Assembly: GCA_034509425.1 (NCBI GenBank)
Contig: JAVTVJ010000012.1
Coordinates: 10,575,001 to 10,639,000 of the forward strand
DNA: 64,000 nt
Direction: 5' to 3'
Source of the DNA: Eopsaltria australis
Taxonomy: Eukaryota; Chordata; Aves; Passeriformes; Petroicidae
The notes beneath the pieces were generated by a model. It did not search any database and had not been told where the DNA came from. It worked only from the letters and a program-made list of their open reading frames with translations. The position numbers were made by a program, and so were the translations under genes. Of the stretch, positions 11,496-26,000 are shown piece after piece. The first letter of the stretch is position 1; each line of letters begins with the position of its first letter.

Positions 11496-14400
11496 AGAAT
11501 ACAGTAGAATAATATAGTACAAATAATATGAATAATATAAATAGCAATAGCAAAGGAGTGTTTGATTCCCTTTTAATAATGGATTCCTAGAAAAAATAAG
11601 ATTACATTTATGCTAGAGCACATACTTGTGTTTTGGTACGTTGATGATACTACAGAAGAGGAGTCTTCAGTACAGGATGATGCACCATGCCAAGAGGCAA
11701 TGTGTACACATTGTGTCAGGGAAAAGTCTGGCTGAATGTGAGAAAAAAAAATTTTCATTGTTGAGAATAGCCTCACTCTCAGTTTCCTTCTCTCAAGTGG
11801 GGCCAGAAATTGGGTCAGATTTCTTCAGTGTGTTTGTACACTGCAGTCATTGTAGGAAAGGTAGTTGATTCACAGTAAATTCTCTAGTCTTTTGCAAAAA
11901 AGATCTTTCATGGCAATTTCCCTTCCTATTGGTCTTTGGTTTCTAATGTCTTAAAATGTTCTAGTTTTTCATCCCATCCCACCCCCTCCCTACAAATTCT
12001 ATGTAACTATTTTTTACTATATTTATTTCTTTGTCCATTTTGGCTATTAAGTAGGAATAGGGAAAAAACTCATTAGAGAGTAAAGTGCTCCGTAATTATT
12101 CTTTATTTGGAACATCTGATGATGCCCACTGTGATAGGCAGGTAATGGGGGAGGAAATTACTTGCTCATCAGATATCCTGTTGTTATTGCTATGTTGCTG
12201 TTGAAAAACATTCTTTTTCCCTAGTTCCTCAAAATTCCATTTCAGTCAGGAACTGTCCATGTTCAGGTTCTGTATCCTAGAACTGGACACAGCTGAAATT
12301 GTATTCTCTGCATAGACCCTTCTAAATAAATTCTTTTTATTTATTTTCAGACCCTGCCAATGCTGTTGAAGGTTGAAGTTTCGAATTCTGTCATCACACA
12401 GTATGGCATGGGAATAACCTGATGTGGCCTCATTACTTATATTTGGACCCAGATAGATATTAATAGGACACAACGAGCCTTTTGTAAAAAATCTGATGTA
12501 CCACCAATGCTCTAGGTCCCCTGTCAGGTCTAATAGGCACGACATAATCCTTCTATCTTGGTATGGGATATGCCTTGTATATGCTGTATGAGTATTGCAG
12601 GTATATGCCTGTGTTTAACAAACTCTGAATGTTGACAAATTCATTCAGCAGTTTGGATCTATTTTTTTTCTCTTTCAGGGTGTCTTCCTCTGAGATAATA
12701 ATCAAGAGCTTTAAGGCACATTGCTGATACCCAGACTGTTGGTTAGCTTGGAAGCAGAGATTCCCCTCATTTTTTTCCTTCTCCAGTTCCAACTGGCTGC
12801 TAACAGCCTAGAATTCACCAAGACTTCCTTTATAAATAGGGTTGTGGTTTTTAGCCATTGTGGAATCTCTTGTACCAGTTGAATTGTTTTCTTTATAGAA
12901 TTTGATTATAAGAATTACAGAGTAATTGGTTTGGGAAATTTAAACCAATTTCAAGAAAACCAAAGTTTTACTTGTCGTGTTTCAATCAATTACTTGATTG
13001 ACTGTCTGTTGGAAGCCTGTTGTCAGAATTATGTAAGTAGAAGGCATTAGAATATGTGTGCACTGTTCAAGCAATAGAGAACAAACCTGGGGTTGCTCAG
13101 ACACATGCAGAGGCTGTATTTCTACACTCAAAAGTGCATATGGAGACAAATTAAGACCTTACTATCAAGACAGCCCAACATTTCATATTGCCAATTGGCC
13201 TGCAGAAACAGGTAAAGAAACTATTTCAAGTTCTTTGTATTTGAAGTTATTCTCCAAGCTATTTATAAGTCTTGCTGAAAGCAAGCCAATTCCCATATTC
13301 AGAATGTAGTTTTGCTGTTGAGAAAAAGATCAATGATCTATGTAATTTAGCTAGTAAGTACATTTACCATGATTTTTTTGTAACTACCTTGTATTAAGGA
13401 TTTTTATTTTTTATTTTTAGTATATTCTTAGTCAGTCTGTCTACTGTGTTATATGTGTGTGTCTTTGTGCCCTGATTATAAACTCCTGTTACTGTTAATC
13501 TCTTTTGCAATCAAATAATTGTAGGAAATCAGCAAATTAACAGCCCTTGTTTTCTTGACAGATAGCTTTGATTTGTCTTGTCTACTGCAACTAACTGTGT
13601 GTTTTGCTTAATGTAATAAATACTAAGCTGTTTGTCTTACACATCTAAATCACAAACTTGGCAGCAAATCTCCTCTTCCTTCTCTTGGTTTTTATCTGCT
13701 GGGTTTTTCTCCCCTGAGTAATATTAATATGGTATATGCACTACAATGCCAAATGCAATATTAATTCTTTACCTAAGTTAGGGAATATAAATACATAGTG
13801 GCATTGTCTCCTGCTTATGTGTAAATATACTTAATACAATAAGACTAGAATTTTTGAGCATGAATGTTATTCCCATTTAAGGACATAATAGGTTTTTTTA
13901 TATTAATTTTATAGTGAAAAATAATAATTCTGAAAAAGGTAGCATTTTAGTGTAATTTTAAAGGGCATTATATGTTTTATTTGAAAGAAAGAGAACATCT
14001 ACTCTTTGTTCTTTTCCTCCTGCCTTCTTATGTCAGAAGGTTTTTACATTCTTCAGGCAAACATTTTCATGCTGACAAACTGCTTCATAAACACTTCAAA
14101 TGGAGTAATGTCTGGAGTTATCTAGTAAAATGGTCAGTAAGAAGTCAAAGATGCATTTCAATGACAAGACTGTAATTAATTGATTTCTTCTCTGGCTCTC
14201 ATCTTAGTGTTCTTTTCCCCAAAGATTTATCTTAGTAAATGTGTGCTATGCTTGTTTTCATGGGTGGACGTAGCACAGCCATACTGTTTTACAGACTCAT
14301 TCTTCTGTTTCTCATGTTGAAATCCTGACTGTTTGGGACTGCAGGGTTTTCACCATCAACCCTTTCTCGAATTTCCTTTTGCTTTTGCTCGTGTAGATCA

Positions 14401-14938
14401 CTTAGAAGAGAGTAAGCAATAGTCATACCTCACATATATGCCTACAGATAACTCAGGAGGGTGTGAATTTTAGTGACTAGCTTCTAAAGTCAAATGACTA
14501 ATACTATCAGTGCTCAAAGATCACTGATTTCCCCTGAGCAGTGTCTGTAGTTTGCCTTTCATGGGTTTGCAAAATGCTATTCTTATATGTTAACTGTTCT
14601 TCATAGCAATGGCTTGTAATAGTGGGCATTTTTGTATTTTATCTTGCTTTATACTTTCCCTTTTAGGAGTGGAATACCTACACAGAAGCTGAAAATAACT
14701 TCTTCCTATCCTTTTGTTCATTTAGTTTTTGGTAACAACAAATGCTAATTTAAGTCCAGAACTCAATAATAAATGTCAAAGAATATGGTGTCAATGCCAT
14801 AAAACATTATCAAAAGGTTTTTATGAAAGTTGATTAGGATTTGATTTTCAAATCTTCGTGAACTTTCAATGTAACAAGATAACATCTATAGCCTCCTAGT
14901 CTCATGTGATCTCCTTCATATTCTTGTGACTTGATAAC
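11496..14938. other. Intron, no recognised element
   Basis: Intron sequence. Open frames of 67-99 codons (for example 12246-12545 and 12553-12792 on the minus strand, and 13058-13309 on the plus strand) have no recognisable domain. A 9-bp inverted repeat, aattggttt/aaaccaatt, lies near 12924-12951. No LINE, LTR or tandem array was recognised. Confidence 0.5.
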
Positions 14939-15459
14939 TGTCATGGTTTAATCCCAGCTGGAAACTGTACTCCACAGCTGCTTGGTCACTCCAACCCCAG
15001 AGGGGAGGTGAATCAGGTTGAGATAAGAGAAGTTTGATTATTGAAACAAAGTAAAATGTAATAATAATGAGAAGGAAGAAGAGAGCAGTAACACCAGAGA
15101 GGAACAAGTGATGCACAGTACCATTGCTCACCACCTGCTGAGTGATGCCAAGCCTGTCCCCCAGCAGCAGTTCGCCTCTCCCAGCCAATTTTCCCAGTTT
15201 ATGTATTGGGCATGGTGCTCTATGGTATGGAATATCCCTTTGGCCAGTTCAGGTCCCCTGTCCTGGCCATGCTCTCTGCAGTCTTCTTGTGCACCTACTC
15301 ACTGTCAGAGCGCAGGAAACCAGAAAGTCCTTGATTTAGGGCAAGCACTGCACAGCAACAACTAAAGCATTAGTGTGTTATCAACTTAATTCTCATACAG
15401 AATCCAAAACACAGCACTGTACCAGCTACTAGGAAAAAATCTCTGGCAAAACCAGGCCA
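14939..15459 (-). mobile_element. Solo LTR of an avian endogenous retrovirus
   Basis: This is a 521-bp LTR in minus orientation with both termini preserved. The plus strand begins tgtcatggtttaatccc and ends aaaaccaggcca, so read on the minus strand it starts TG and ends CA. A TATA-like motif (minus strand ACATAAACTGGG, about 15195-15206) sits mid-element, as expected of an LTR promoter, and is one or two changes from a canonical TATA box. No primer-binding site, polypurine tract or gag/pol/env remains beside it, so it is the product of LTR-LTR recombination. The flanks (ataac and atagt) do not form a convincing target-site duplication. Related to the split LTR at 7649-8628. Confidence 0.88.
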
Positions 15460-18400
15460 ATAGTATTAGGCCTTTTAGATGTTACAGAAAATATTATCTA
15501 CAACTGCAGCTTTAATAGGGAATCATGAAGCATTCTTGATAGATTTTAAGTTCATTTAGATTAAGTGGGTTTAAACTTCTGAAAATCCAGGAAAATCCAG
15601 CATGATGGCAGATGTCCAGCTACATCCAGCTGTGATTTACTTTTGATGACCAGAGGGATAGGGGACCTTTGATTTGACTGGCTTGTTCGCTGAGGCTGGC
15701 ACTGCCAAACCATGTTCCCATATGGATGGTATCATGTATCAGAGAAAATCTTAGGAGAAATTGTTGTATTGATGGAATTGCTGGTTTCTACTCCATTCCT
15801 CCTCAGCCCTTTTAATGTTTTAATGCTTCTTAGTCCCAGGAAGACATGGATAAAGTGGAACAAGATTTTTTGAATAAATAGAAAAACTTGGTTGAGAGGA
15901 AGTTCCATGGCAAAGAATAAAGCTTTCTTCTTTGTGTCAAAAGAGTGATTCAAGACTGACATATCATATAACTGCAATTTATTAAAGATTTTGAGCATTG
16001 CCTGCGGATGGTGCCATTTGGCATACTTTCACAGAGGGGTACAGAATGCTTTTGTCAGTGCTTGAATATAGTATTGATTTAAGAGGTCCATCTTTATTAT
16101 ATAATTCAGTGCCAAGTTAAAGGCAAAGTTAAAAGCCCTGTGAAGGGACTGTGTACGTGCTGACATGCAGAAAGACTTAAGAGCAGGTAGCTGGAGTGAA
16201 TTGCAACATGCTGCCTACTCTGGAGTAGGGAGACACCTTGGCTTTTCATTCTATATGGTGATTCTTGATCAATACTCTATTTTTTCTTTCGCTGTATACA
16301 ATTCTGGTTTTCTAGGGAAATAATTCTAATGCATTCGCACTTTCTGCCCATCCTGTCTTAATTATTTTTAACACATTGTCTGTCCAATTGCAACCAAACT
16401 AGAGACAAATAGAAGCTAAACCTTCTGAAGTTCTGTAATTCAGCAACTTGTATTGTTTTCCAGCTGAGGCAAAAATTCAGTCTGAGAAATGGAAGCAAAT
16501 TATCTATTGGGCCTATATTTGCTAATTTCTTGCATATGTATAATTTTTAAACATAGCTAAAGCTTCAATCAGTTATGGCATATAGTGTCTCTTACTCAGC
16601 CAAACAACAAGGAAAAAGGTGAGAAACATGAAGAGAACCAGAAATATTGTACAGTGAGAAGTCACTGAGGAATCAGGTTATTGTGGTAGGTAGATGAAGC
16701 AAGTTTGTGGAAGGCTAGATTCATTATTTCTACACTCGTTAAACAACTTGTTTCTGCTCCTCTAAGTAATTTTTTTGTAGGAGAGAAAATTGGATTGATG
16801 CTGACAGCATCTGTCATTGGCAGGGCTAATTCCTTAGGACCTTATTAACCCCTTCCTACCCTGCTATAACCCAGAGTGGCTTTTTGAAGAGAATTTATTA
16901 AAATATTCCATGACTCTGAAAGAATGTCAGAGAAAAAAAATGAAAAGAGTTACAAGAGACTGAAGGATGGCAGGTGATTGAATTTCTTTCATATTCTGTA
17001 ATAGTTTATGGCCAAGATTTTTCAGTTTTTACTGTTAATATGAATACTTGAAAGTAGTGATGTCTCTATAGGAAGTCTTAACAGTCTTCCAGAGAAAGCT
17101 AGCTGAAGTTAACCTGTTTGCTATTCTATGTATCTTACAAGAAACATACGGTACCATTTTTTCCTGATGGATGAAGTAATTTTTTCCTGATGGATGAAGT
17201 AATTGGTTCATCCAAAACATCCTGCATTTTAAGTCCTAAATTTGCTCCTGTGTTTTAACTGCATCAGATTTACTCTACTCTCTATCTTCAAGACCTTGTC
17301 ATATTTATGAAACAAGGTCCATCTTGGGTACTAGCTCATGGAGTCTTCTACCCTTCCTGCAGGTCTATTTTTGAAGGTTTTTCTGTTTTTTGTATTCTCA
17401 ACTTTGCTCCTGTATCCAAGTTAACAGATATATTTCTCCATATAGAGTATTTTGTGCATTATCTTTCTTTTTTAATTAAATAGAGATAAAAATCAAAGAA
17501 GTACCATCAACACTGAGTATTAAGACTATATTGGCTGTTTAGAAATTATTTTTAAAATTCTGTGGGTATTCTTAGGCAATTTACTCTGAACAAGGTGTGA
17601 AAAAATGCGGAAATAACAGCAGGGTGGAATGGAATAAAATATTGGAAAAGAATGACACAAATAGGAAGTAGAATGTGTTCAAAGATAAATGAATGTATAT
17701 CCTAATGTTATGCATGTTGCTTAGCAACAGGCAGTAAAAGTGTGGATGAACAAGTGAGTACAAAAAGTAATTAAAGGAAAAAGGCATGTGCATGGCATGG
17801 TATGGATAATAACCAGAAATATGGAAAAAGATGAGAAAAGCAAATACGGAGAAAAAACAGATTTAAAGAATGTTGAGAGAAATATTGAAACTTTTTTTAT
17901 TCTTTGTAGAGAGATTTTTTTTTGCATAACATTAGCTAGAAAAGAAATAGGCAGCAACTTCCTCTGTAATAATGCCTCACTATAATATAGCTTACTCTAA
18001 GGAAAAATAAATTTGAAAATGTGAATTGACTATAAAAAAATGTAAAACACTCCCACAAAATAATAAATGGAAAATACAATAAAAGTTTATTTAGCAACAC
18101 AGAATTATCAAAGAGTTTTAATTACTTCAGTTACTTAGAAAATGAGCATTTGAAATAATACCATTCTTTTTAGCAAGAATCCAGTTTGCCTGTCTCTGAA
18201 TCACTTCTTCAGAGTCTGTCCAGGTTTTTTCTTCTCAACCCTTATTTTCTAATGCTTAGACATAATATTTTATAGTACAGTTGTTACTTAGCTGTCTTCA
18301 AATGTGGTTAAGAATTTTTTATAAAAAAATCTATCGAATATTAGCCTTTTTTCTTCTCTTTAAACATTAGTGGAAGACAGAGTATTTTTTAATCAAAGGT

Positions 18401-19810
18401 AGAATAAGATATACTTCTGGAGAGAGTGATCAGTGGGAACTTCTTAAGTACCTGAGTAGTTTACACTACTTCTCATCAGTACATCACTAATCTCTTTGTA
18501 TAAGAGAGAATGTCGTTCTTTCATTTCATACAAGTAAAATGTGGTGATGTTATGGTAAAATATCTGTCATCTTTTAAGTGTTCTTTAGACAAAAAAAGTA
18601 TTTCCTTTTGCTATGTTTTTTCTCTTCACTCTTGTTTGCAGTTTTGGAAGGTGTAAGAATCTTATGCTATGAACGTTGAAACGAAGTTTCTCCATATTTA
18701 AGGATCATAAAAGGTCTTTGAGTTTGGAGCTAGATTTTAGCTTTCCTGGATATAGTAAGAGAATGGCCAAATGTCAGCACTGGAATAGATGAGACAGGGT
18801 TGTAAATAATATTTTCTATAGAAAACTTGGAGCAGTTGGAAAAATTGAAGGTTTTCAGACAGAACAGCTTTTATGAGGTCAGAGAGCCAAGCCTTCCTTT
18901 ATCAGTCTTGTGTATAAATTCAGTCTTTGTCTGAATTTGTGCCAGAATTCATCAGTTGTAAATGGGTATCTAGTTGCTTAGGCTGTGGTACCAAACTGTA
19001 GCCATCTCACACTCATGTTGTTGCCTAGAGAAAATAGCAAGCAGAAAACTGTTCTACCATAATCACTATCTAGTTTGGATTTGGCTTCTGATCTTGACTC
19101 CAGTCTTTCTTTAAATCTTGTACAAATATATATTCCGATTGTAGGCCTGCATGTAGATAAATCAGTGATGCACTCCTGACTGAGATCCATTGATTTTAAC
19201 AGCTGCACTGGTACTTCAGTACCAAGAATCAATTGGTTAACAAATACTGCTCTGAACTGGGCATTAAGAAACACAGGCAAGACTTCATTTTCACAGGTAC
19301 ACAATAAAATAGCCAGACCTTTGGCTTAGATTAAGGGTAAAAATTCTGCAAAGTATTAGTTCTTACAGAGTTGGTAAGAGGAATTTAGACTTAAAGCACT
19401 TCCAAATCCTCCCATTCTCTTTCATTTAACTTCCTTGGTAATATTTTTTTAATAGCATAAATCTTTCCAAAAGCAACAAACTTCCAATTGTAGAAACAGA
19501 AGTTCTAACCTGAGAAGAAAGAGATTCCTTAAAATATGTTTGTTAAAGCAAACGTAGCCATGTAGTTTGCTTGAAGGGAATAATCAATCTTGTGGTAATT
19601 GCAGCTAATAAAAGTTCTGACCAAAGACAAAATAAATAGAACTGTGATGCTTCAGGGTCCATTCCTGGACCCATGTGATGACTAATTTTTCTGCTGTTGA
19701 ATAGGAAAGTAGCCAGTGAAGTGTTGGGTTTTGAATGAGAACCCAATTTTGTATTACTGCCAGAGGATGATTTCAGTATAATATTATCTTAAAGAACTCT
19801 ACCATGTACA
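15460..19810. other. Intron; one 23-bp tandem duplication, otherwise nothing recognised
   Basis: Intron sequence. It holds an exact tandem duplication at 17157-17202 (listed separately) and a 108-codon minus-strand open frame at 18978-19304 with no domain that I recognise. I see no LINE or LTR. Confidence 0.5.
17157..17202. repeat. Perfect 23-bp tandem duplication
   Basis: The unit tttcctgatggatgaagtaa, with three further Ts at its start, occurs twice head to tail (17157-17179 and 17180-17202) without a mismatch. It stands alone and is not part of a longer array. Perfect identity suggests a recent duplication. Confidence 0.95.
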
Positions 19811-20203
19811 TAGTATACCAGGTTGGAAGGGACCTCAAGGATCATCTGGTTCAAGCTTTATTGGCAAAAGCACAGTCTAGATAACATGTTCCAGCACCCT
19901 GTCTGTCTGGATCTTTTAAGTGTCCATTACGGGGGAATCCACCATTTCCTTGGGAAGATTATTCCAAGGGCTGATTTTTCTCATTGGGCAAAAATTTCCT
20001 TTTGTGACTAATTGGAATCTCCTTAGGAGTAACTTGTACCCACTACCCCTCATCTTTTCTATGTAACTCCTTATAAAAAAGGGAGTCTCCATCTTGTTTG
20101 CAGCCATCCTTTATGTACCGGAACATGGTAATAAGGTCTCTTCAAAGCCTTCTTTTCTCAAGGCTGAACAAACCCAGTTATCTCAGCTTTTCCTCATGTG
20201 GCC
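19811..20203 (-). mobile_element. CR1 LINE, 3' fragment, diverged
   Basis: Minus-strand CR1. The plus strand reads ggttggaagggacctcaagg, the reverse complement of the CR1 3' region. It is followed by ggatcatctggttcaagc, the attccaagggctgatttttc block and gcaaaaatttccttttgtga. It ends after ctgaacaaacccagttatct. Divergence is moderate, indicating an older subfamily than the copy at 7947. No open frame survives. Confidence 0.88.
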
Positions 20204-22437
20204 AGCAGTTCCATTAGCAGAAGGCAACTAATTCATTCTTTTTGCTTTTAGAAACACTTGTCATTGGTGAGATTAACATATTAATCTCTGTGATAACCCT
20301 CAGACAGCCTATATGGGTGTGTGTAATGGTGTACCCAGCTACTAAGCACATCCATAGGCATGGCCTACTGTTGTCAGAGAATGTCTTCAGGATATTCCTC
20401 AGGCCCTTGTTGCAGGCTCACAGGATGATGTAGACATATAGCCAAGACCTCTCCTACCAGCAACACTGTAAATAATACTAGTGAGACAGTCCAGTGAGAT
20501 GCAAATGTATCATTTCTAGATCTGGGTCAAAACCAACCATCTCCTTTAAATTCAAGGTCACATTCCAGCAATGAAGCATAAGTGCCCTTGAGAGTTCCAA
20601 TCTCATGCAGCTTGGACAAAAGAAATGACATTTAATTATAGTTTTAATAATGCTGTTTGGTTAACAAGTTTCTGAAGTGCCTGATATTCTTCTTTGGCTC
20701 AAAACTGAGCTTTCTGGACCATTACGAAGTACCATTAGTGGTTTTTATAAGTTACAGGAAAGACCATGCTTCTTACAGCTACCATTTAGAAGCAATGTGA
20801 ACTATCAGACAGTATATCCAGGTTCTTTACCTTGTTATTTTCTCAAATGGAATTATACCAGAGCTGAGGGAAATGAGAAGGGAAATAAATATGGGTTTTA
20901 ATTCTCATTTGACAAATCAGAAACTAAGTCACAGAAACGAGACATACAGAAGATAACACATAAAATCTGTAGGTGAAACATAAACTGAACATAGAGTTTA
21001 TGAGTGTAGACAGGTATAGGGATGCCAAAGTCATTCTCTTTTCCTTGGACAGGTCTTTTTTTTCCCTGTTTAACCAACCATTACAACATCCATTTTGAAA
21101 GACATTCAGTATCATAGTTTTGTTATTCAGTGTGCATGGGTCTATGTCCTTCAGTGAAAGGAAACAAATTCAGATCTACTGCATGGCTCCTGCCATCTTT
21201 TTGAAATAATTACATGGGGGTTTGTATTTTGCCTCAGGTTCTGTGTGTGCCTCACCTTCATTAACTCTACTCAGAAAACAAAGTAAAGTGCAAACTGAAA
21301 TTACTGCACTGTAGGTGCTAAAATTAGGCAGTTTGCAGTTTCATATTGGAGACCTGGTACTAACCTGCAGGTAGTCTTGCTATGCAGTTACGTAAAGTTG
21401 GGCACTGAAAAAAACTTAGAAACAATGGAGACCAGCAGAAAAAGAAATAATTACCTGTTTTTTATGCTAACATTGAAGAAGTAGAGCTAAAGCCAGCTGC
21501 CTTCTCCTTCCATCTTCTTCTCTTTACAGCAATTAGTGATAAAACACAGTTCCCTCCAGAGAGTCCTGAGTCTTAAAACATGTGTTGGCAGGGTTATAGG
21601 TGATATGGTAATTATTTAAAGATGAATCAATTATGGACACTGAAGCTGTAGGCAACATGTTACTTTGACTCATATTTCAGAACTTTCCCAGTTTTCATTA
21701 AAACAATTGGTCATATAATGCCCATGATGTGGATAGATTCCAGAGTTTCTTAACAAGAAGTAAAACTGTGATAACTTGATCTTTGAGCTCTGGAGGTCAA
21801 AAATGTAACCTTTTTGCAGAGCTCATTAAAATGAACATGATAGATATGTGCAACCATATAAGAAGTTCAGAAGACTCTGTCAGTAAAAAGACTTTCTTTA
21901 ACTAGAAGCCCCTACCTGCCCTATGTGTGTATTTTTTCATTATTACCTGACAATACTAATTATCTTACCCACATCTTCTCTTTTATAAAGATACATAATC
22001 AGTAGCAGGAGTTCTGCAAGATACTTAAGAAAAATATGGAGCCTGAAGCAGTTTCTTCTACATGTTCTAGGTATGACTGAGGAGCTAAAGTTTAATATGT
22101 GAAATTCCATGTCCACATAAACCCATTAATATCTTGTATTTGTGCTTTTTTCTTTTTTCCTGTAAAGTAAGTACTGGGAATGTTAAGGTTCCCCAGAAGC
22201 ATTACGATTGAATTCTTTAAGTGGTTAAAACTGTAGAATTTTTATGGACTCTGCAGATCCTGATAATACCTTCAAATTCTGTGCTCTAGTTTTGAAAATT
22301 AAAAACATAATGTTATTAAAGGTCAGAGGAAGGTGTTTCAAAACCATGTTCCTAGTATACTTTCCTTAGGCACTAGTAATATATAAAAGCTTACTGGATA
22401 ATCGTTTGAATTGAGTAATATTTTATCATAGGAGTCA
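20204..22437. other. Intron, no recognised element
   Basis: Intron sequence between two CR1 copies. Short open frames of 62-75 codons have no recognisable content. No named repeat was found. Confidence 0.5.
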
Positions 22438-23030
22438 CAAAATTATGAGAGTTGGAAGGGACCTCTGGAGATCTAATCCCACCAAGGCACTGTCACCTAG
22501 AGCAGGAACTCATCCAGGTGGGCTCTGAATGTCTCCAGAGAGGGAGACTCCACAACCTCATGGGCAGCTGTTCCAGTGCTCTACCACCCTCAATGAAAGC
22601 AAGTTTTTCCATGTCTTGAGGTGGAACTTCTTGTGCTTTGGTTTATGGCCATTGCTCCTTTTCCTGTCACTGGACACCACTGAAGAGAGTCTGGCACCAT
22701 CCTCTTGGCACCTACCTTTGAGATATTTACATGCATCGGTGAGATTCCCTCTCTGTCTTCTCTTCTCCAGCCTAAGCAGGCCCAGCTCCCACAGACATTT
22801 CTCATTAGAGAGGTGCTCCAGACCCCTCGTCATCTTTGTGGCCCCTGCTGGACCCTCTCCAGTAGCTCCTTGTCTTTTCTGTACTGAGGAGCCCAGAACT
22901 GAACACAGCACTGCAGATGTGGCCTCACCAGGGCTGAGTAGAAGGGGAGGATCAGCTCTCTTCACCTGCTGGCCACACTCTTCCCAATGCACCCCTGGAT
23001 ACCATTGGCCCTCCTGGCTCATGATTGATT
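22438..23030 (-). mobile_element. CR1 LINE with C-terminal end of reverse transcriptase ORF
   Basis: Minus-strand CR1 of about 590 bp. The plus strand starts tatgagagttggaagggacc (reverse complement of the 3' end). The minus-strand frame at 22558-23037 keeps the C-terminal part of the CR1 ORF2 product. It reads [38 protein letters not shown], then EDGARLSSVV and FHLKTWKNLLSLRVVEHWN. The reverse transcriptase core is missing because of 5' truncation. The 191-codon plus-strand frame at 22529-23104 is only its antisense shadow. A 10-bp inverted repeat (ttgatttgta/tacaaatcaa) sits at its right edge. Confidence 0.93.
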
Positions 23031-26000
23031 TGTACAATACAAATCAAGGAAAAATAATTCACAGCTCTTGTTTCTTTGTAAACAATTTAAATATTCAAAA
23101 GTAATTTCATAATCTCAAATTATCCAAGTCAGGGCATCTCTGTCTCTGAGATACTCAAGATTTTGCATGAGCATACAGAGAAACCATAAATATATGACCA
23201 TAAAAAGAGACCCTGTCTAAAATTAGATTAAATTATGTTTTATTTAACTGAATTATTTCCTACAGGTATAGTTCCACTATGTTCTGTTCTACACTGCCCA
23301 TATTTTGAGCTTCAAGCCTAGGCTGGCAGAGCCCATTGTAACAGTAAGAAAATAATTCCTTTTTGTGCTGATTTTAGCACTTGATTTCTGTGTTTTCCTT
23401 GCTTTTACCCACTAGTTTCTTAGCTGAGACTGCACATGGAGCTATTGTAAGTGTTAGGTTTTTGGCAGAGGCATTAACTTGTAAGAAACTAGATTAACAC
23501 TGTAACTGGGTAAAAATTGATTTAATGATTTTAAGAATTTTAAAGAACATAGATAAAATCTGGTAAATTGAAGGTGGAGTCCTCTGTCCAATTATAAATC
23601 TCCTTGAACAGAGCCCAGTTCCTCCAAATAGACAGTTGTTCAAAGTACATACTAGTATGAAGAGTAGGAAAAAAGGCAGAAATTCCATATTTGTTGCATT
23701 TTTAAAGTTTATCAAAATTATGTTATTATATACAGCAATTTCTGGATTTTTTGCTTTTGGAGCAGATTCTATTTTAATATGAACACATAAAAGTTGTTAC
23801 ACATGAAGAAGCATGCATGGCTAATTCCATCACAATTATTAATTCCTATTGTATTTGTGAGACAGGATTCCATCCAAAGATATGGAATGGAATCACTTGT
23901 GTTCTCAGTAACCTCTCTTAAGATAAGCTTGGGAAGCTCTTTCCAATTTTTAGTTTTTTAATTTCTATGACAGTTTCTAGTGCTTTTGAGGTCAGCTGAC
24001 AAGAGGATCTTTCATGCTGGAAATCATGATTAGTGGAGGCAAAATGAGCACGTTCTCAACAGAACCTCTTCGGTTCCTAAGTGGTTTTTTGGACTTCCTT
24101 TTACCAGAAATGAAAATGATGTTCCATAAGGTGCTTCCTTTCGGTGCAAGTTTCACTTAGATATTTCATCATGTATATCTAGATTAATAGAAGAACCCTA
24201 CATATTTCTACTATGTAGTTGCAATTATTTGGTCTAGTTTATGCAACCTTTTACTCTCTTCCTGTTCTTCTATTTAATTTTATTTACTTACTCCCATAGA
24301 TCTTGAGATTTGACAGGTTTTTTCCTTAAAAATTAATCCAAATTGTTCTTGTATCTTCTTGGTGAGGGGTCTGTCAAAAGCTCCTAACAGCTAAGAATAT
24401 ATGCCTACAAAAGTAGATTTGCCTGTCCTGTTCAAAGGCAAGAGGCTCCTCATCACACTCATCATCCCTCATTTATAAAAATATATCCACAAAACAGGCC
24501 CATTCAGCTGTTGCTGTATTGGGTTTCTTCCTTGATGGGACATTTCTCTAAACACCTGAATTTGTAAAAGGCAAGCAATGGATTTATACACTGTAATGCC
24601 TAGAATAATCTATATAAATGCTTTTCCAAAAAACCTGTCTCATCAATGGTTAAAAAGAGGCAGCAGTTCCCCAGCATTCCTAAAATCCTTATTGAAAATA
24701 TTGCTTTGCTAAAATTGTTATTTAGTATAAAAACATGTTTCTGGTGAAGCACAGCTATTTAAATATAGAAAGACTGGTAGATGGTTTATATAAATATTCT
24801 ACAGTTTGATTCTCTTCCTGAAGAAGCTGTCAATATTAATATCCTCAGAATTTACATAAACAGATACAGGAGTTCTGACTCTTATCCCTGCATGTGTAAT
24901 CTTGATTATATTTTCTGTTATTTCAAATGTGTATGTGAAAGTAGTGTTGAAGTGTTCATTTTATTTGTACAGACATAACTCTGAAAAGCAAAGCTGGAAT
25001 CCAGTTTTTGGTACATTAGTAACTTGAAATTATGTATGTTAACAAATTTTATGAAGATTAGAACATGTAATTCATTGCCAGTAGCTCACTGCTTTTCTTC
25101 TTCTTGAAACTTGATTTTTTACATATTCTGTTACACACACGAAATAAATTTTTCAGAGTGTGTGATTCTTGCAACATGCTGCTTTCCATGGCTTCCTCAT
25201 ATTTACATCAAAAGTTTTCCCTGACTTGGGTGTATCAGCCATTTATGACTAAGTTGGTTTGTTTTTTTTTTTAACTTAGTTGAAAACGCAAGCAACCTGT
25301 TTCTCCTGGAAAACATATTTAGTGAAATTGCACTCTTGTTTGCCATATGGTGCATCATACAGATGGATGATTATTATGCAAATCTTTTGATTAGTGAGTT
25401 TCTGCCATTCTAGGAATCATTTGCTTTATGTGTGTTGGCTTTGTACACAATTAGTTCCATTCTTAGGATGATCTGGGACTGTGCCAAATCTTTGATACAG
25501 TTTTTTACAACTTCATACTTTTTTCTTGTATTTATGGTTTGTTCTATTTTCTTTGTTCATCAGGCAAAAGAAGTAACTTTTACTTCAATTTAGCATATGA
25601 GAGATAAAATGCAAGAAACATCATGCCATGTTGAAAGAAATCAGTAGCAAAATTTGCATCTTTCCATCATAGACTGCCTCCCTGGTTATAGGCATGTGAG
25701 ACTGATGAGGGGAATAGTCAAATAAAATATTTCATTTTGTTTGCAACCAGTATCTGTTCTGATGATTTCTACTAGCTTTTCTCCAAGTTTTGTAGTTGGA
25801 CAGTTTGCTATATAGTGCTAAGAGTCTGGGTTTTTTTCATTTCTACGTGGTTCACAAAGATTCTGGGTAGGAATTGTATCTTCAGTTCTTCATCTATGAA
25901 AATTGAATTGTATGTGAAAAGAAAATGTTACTTTTTGTTGCTGGGCCTGCAGCTAACCCTACTGTTAAATTTAGATTTCTTAGTTACAAGGGGCTAAGGT

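Noticed and set aside
23024..23046. 10-bp inverted repeat ttgatttgta/tacaaatcaa
   Set aside because: Short and A+T-rich; expected by chance in a window of this size, and it straddles a CR1 edge.
22529..23104. 191-codon plus-strand open frame, longest in the window
   Set aside because: It is the antisense of a CR1 element whose minus strand encodes the recognisable reverse transcriptase C-terminus.
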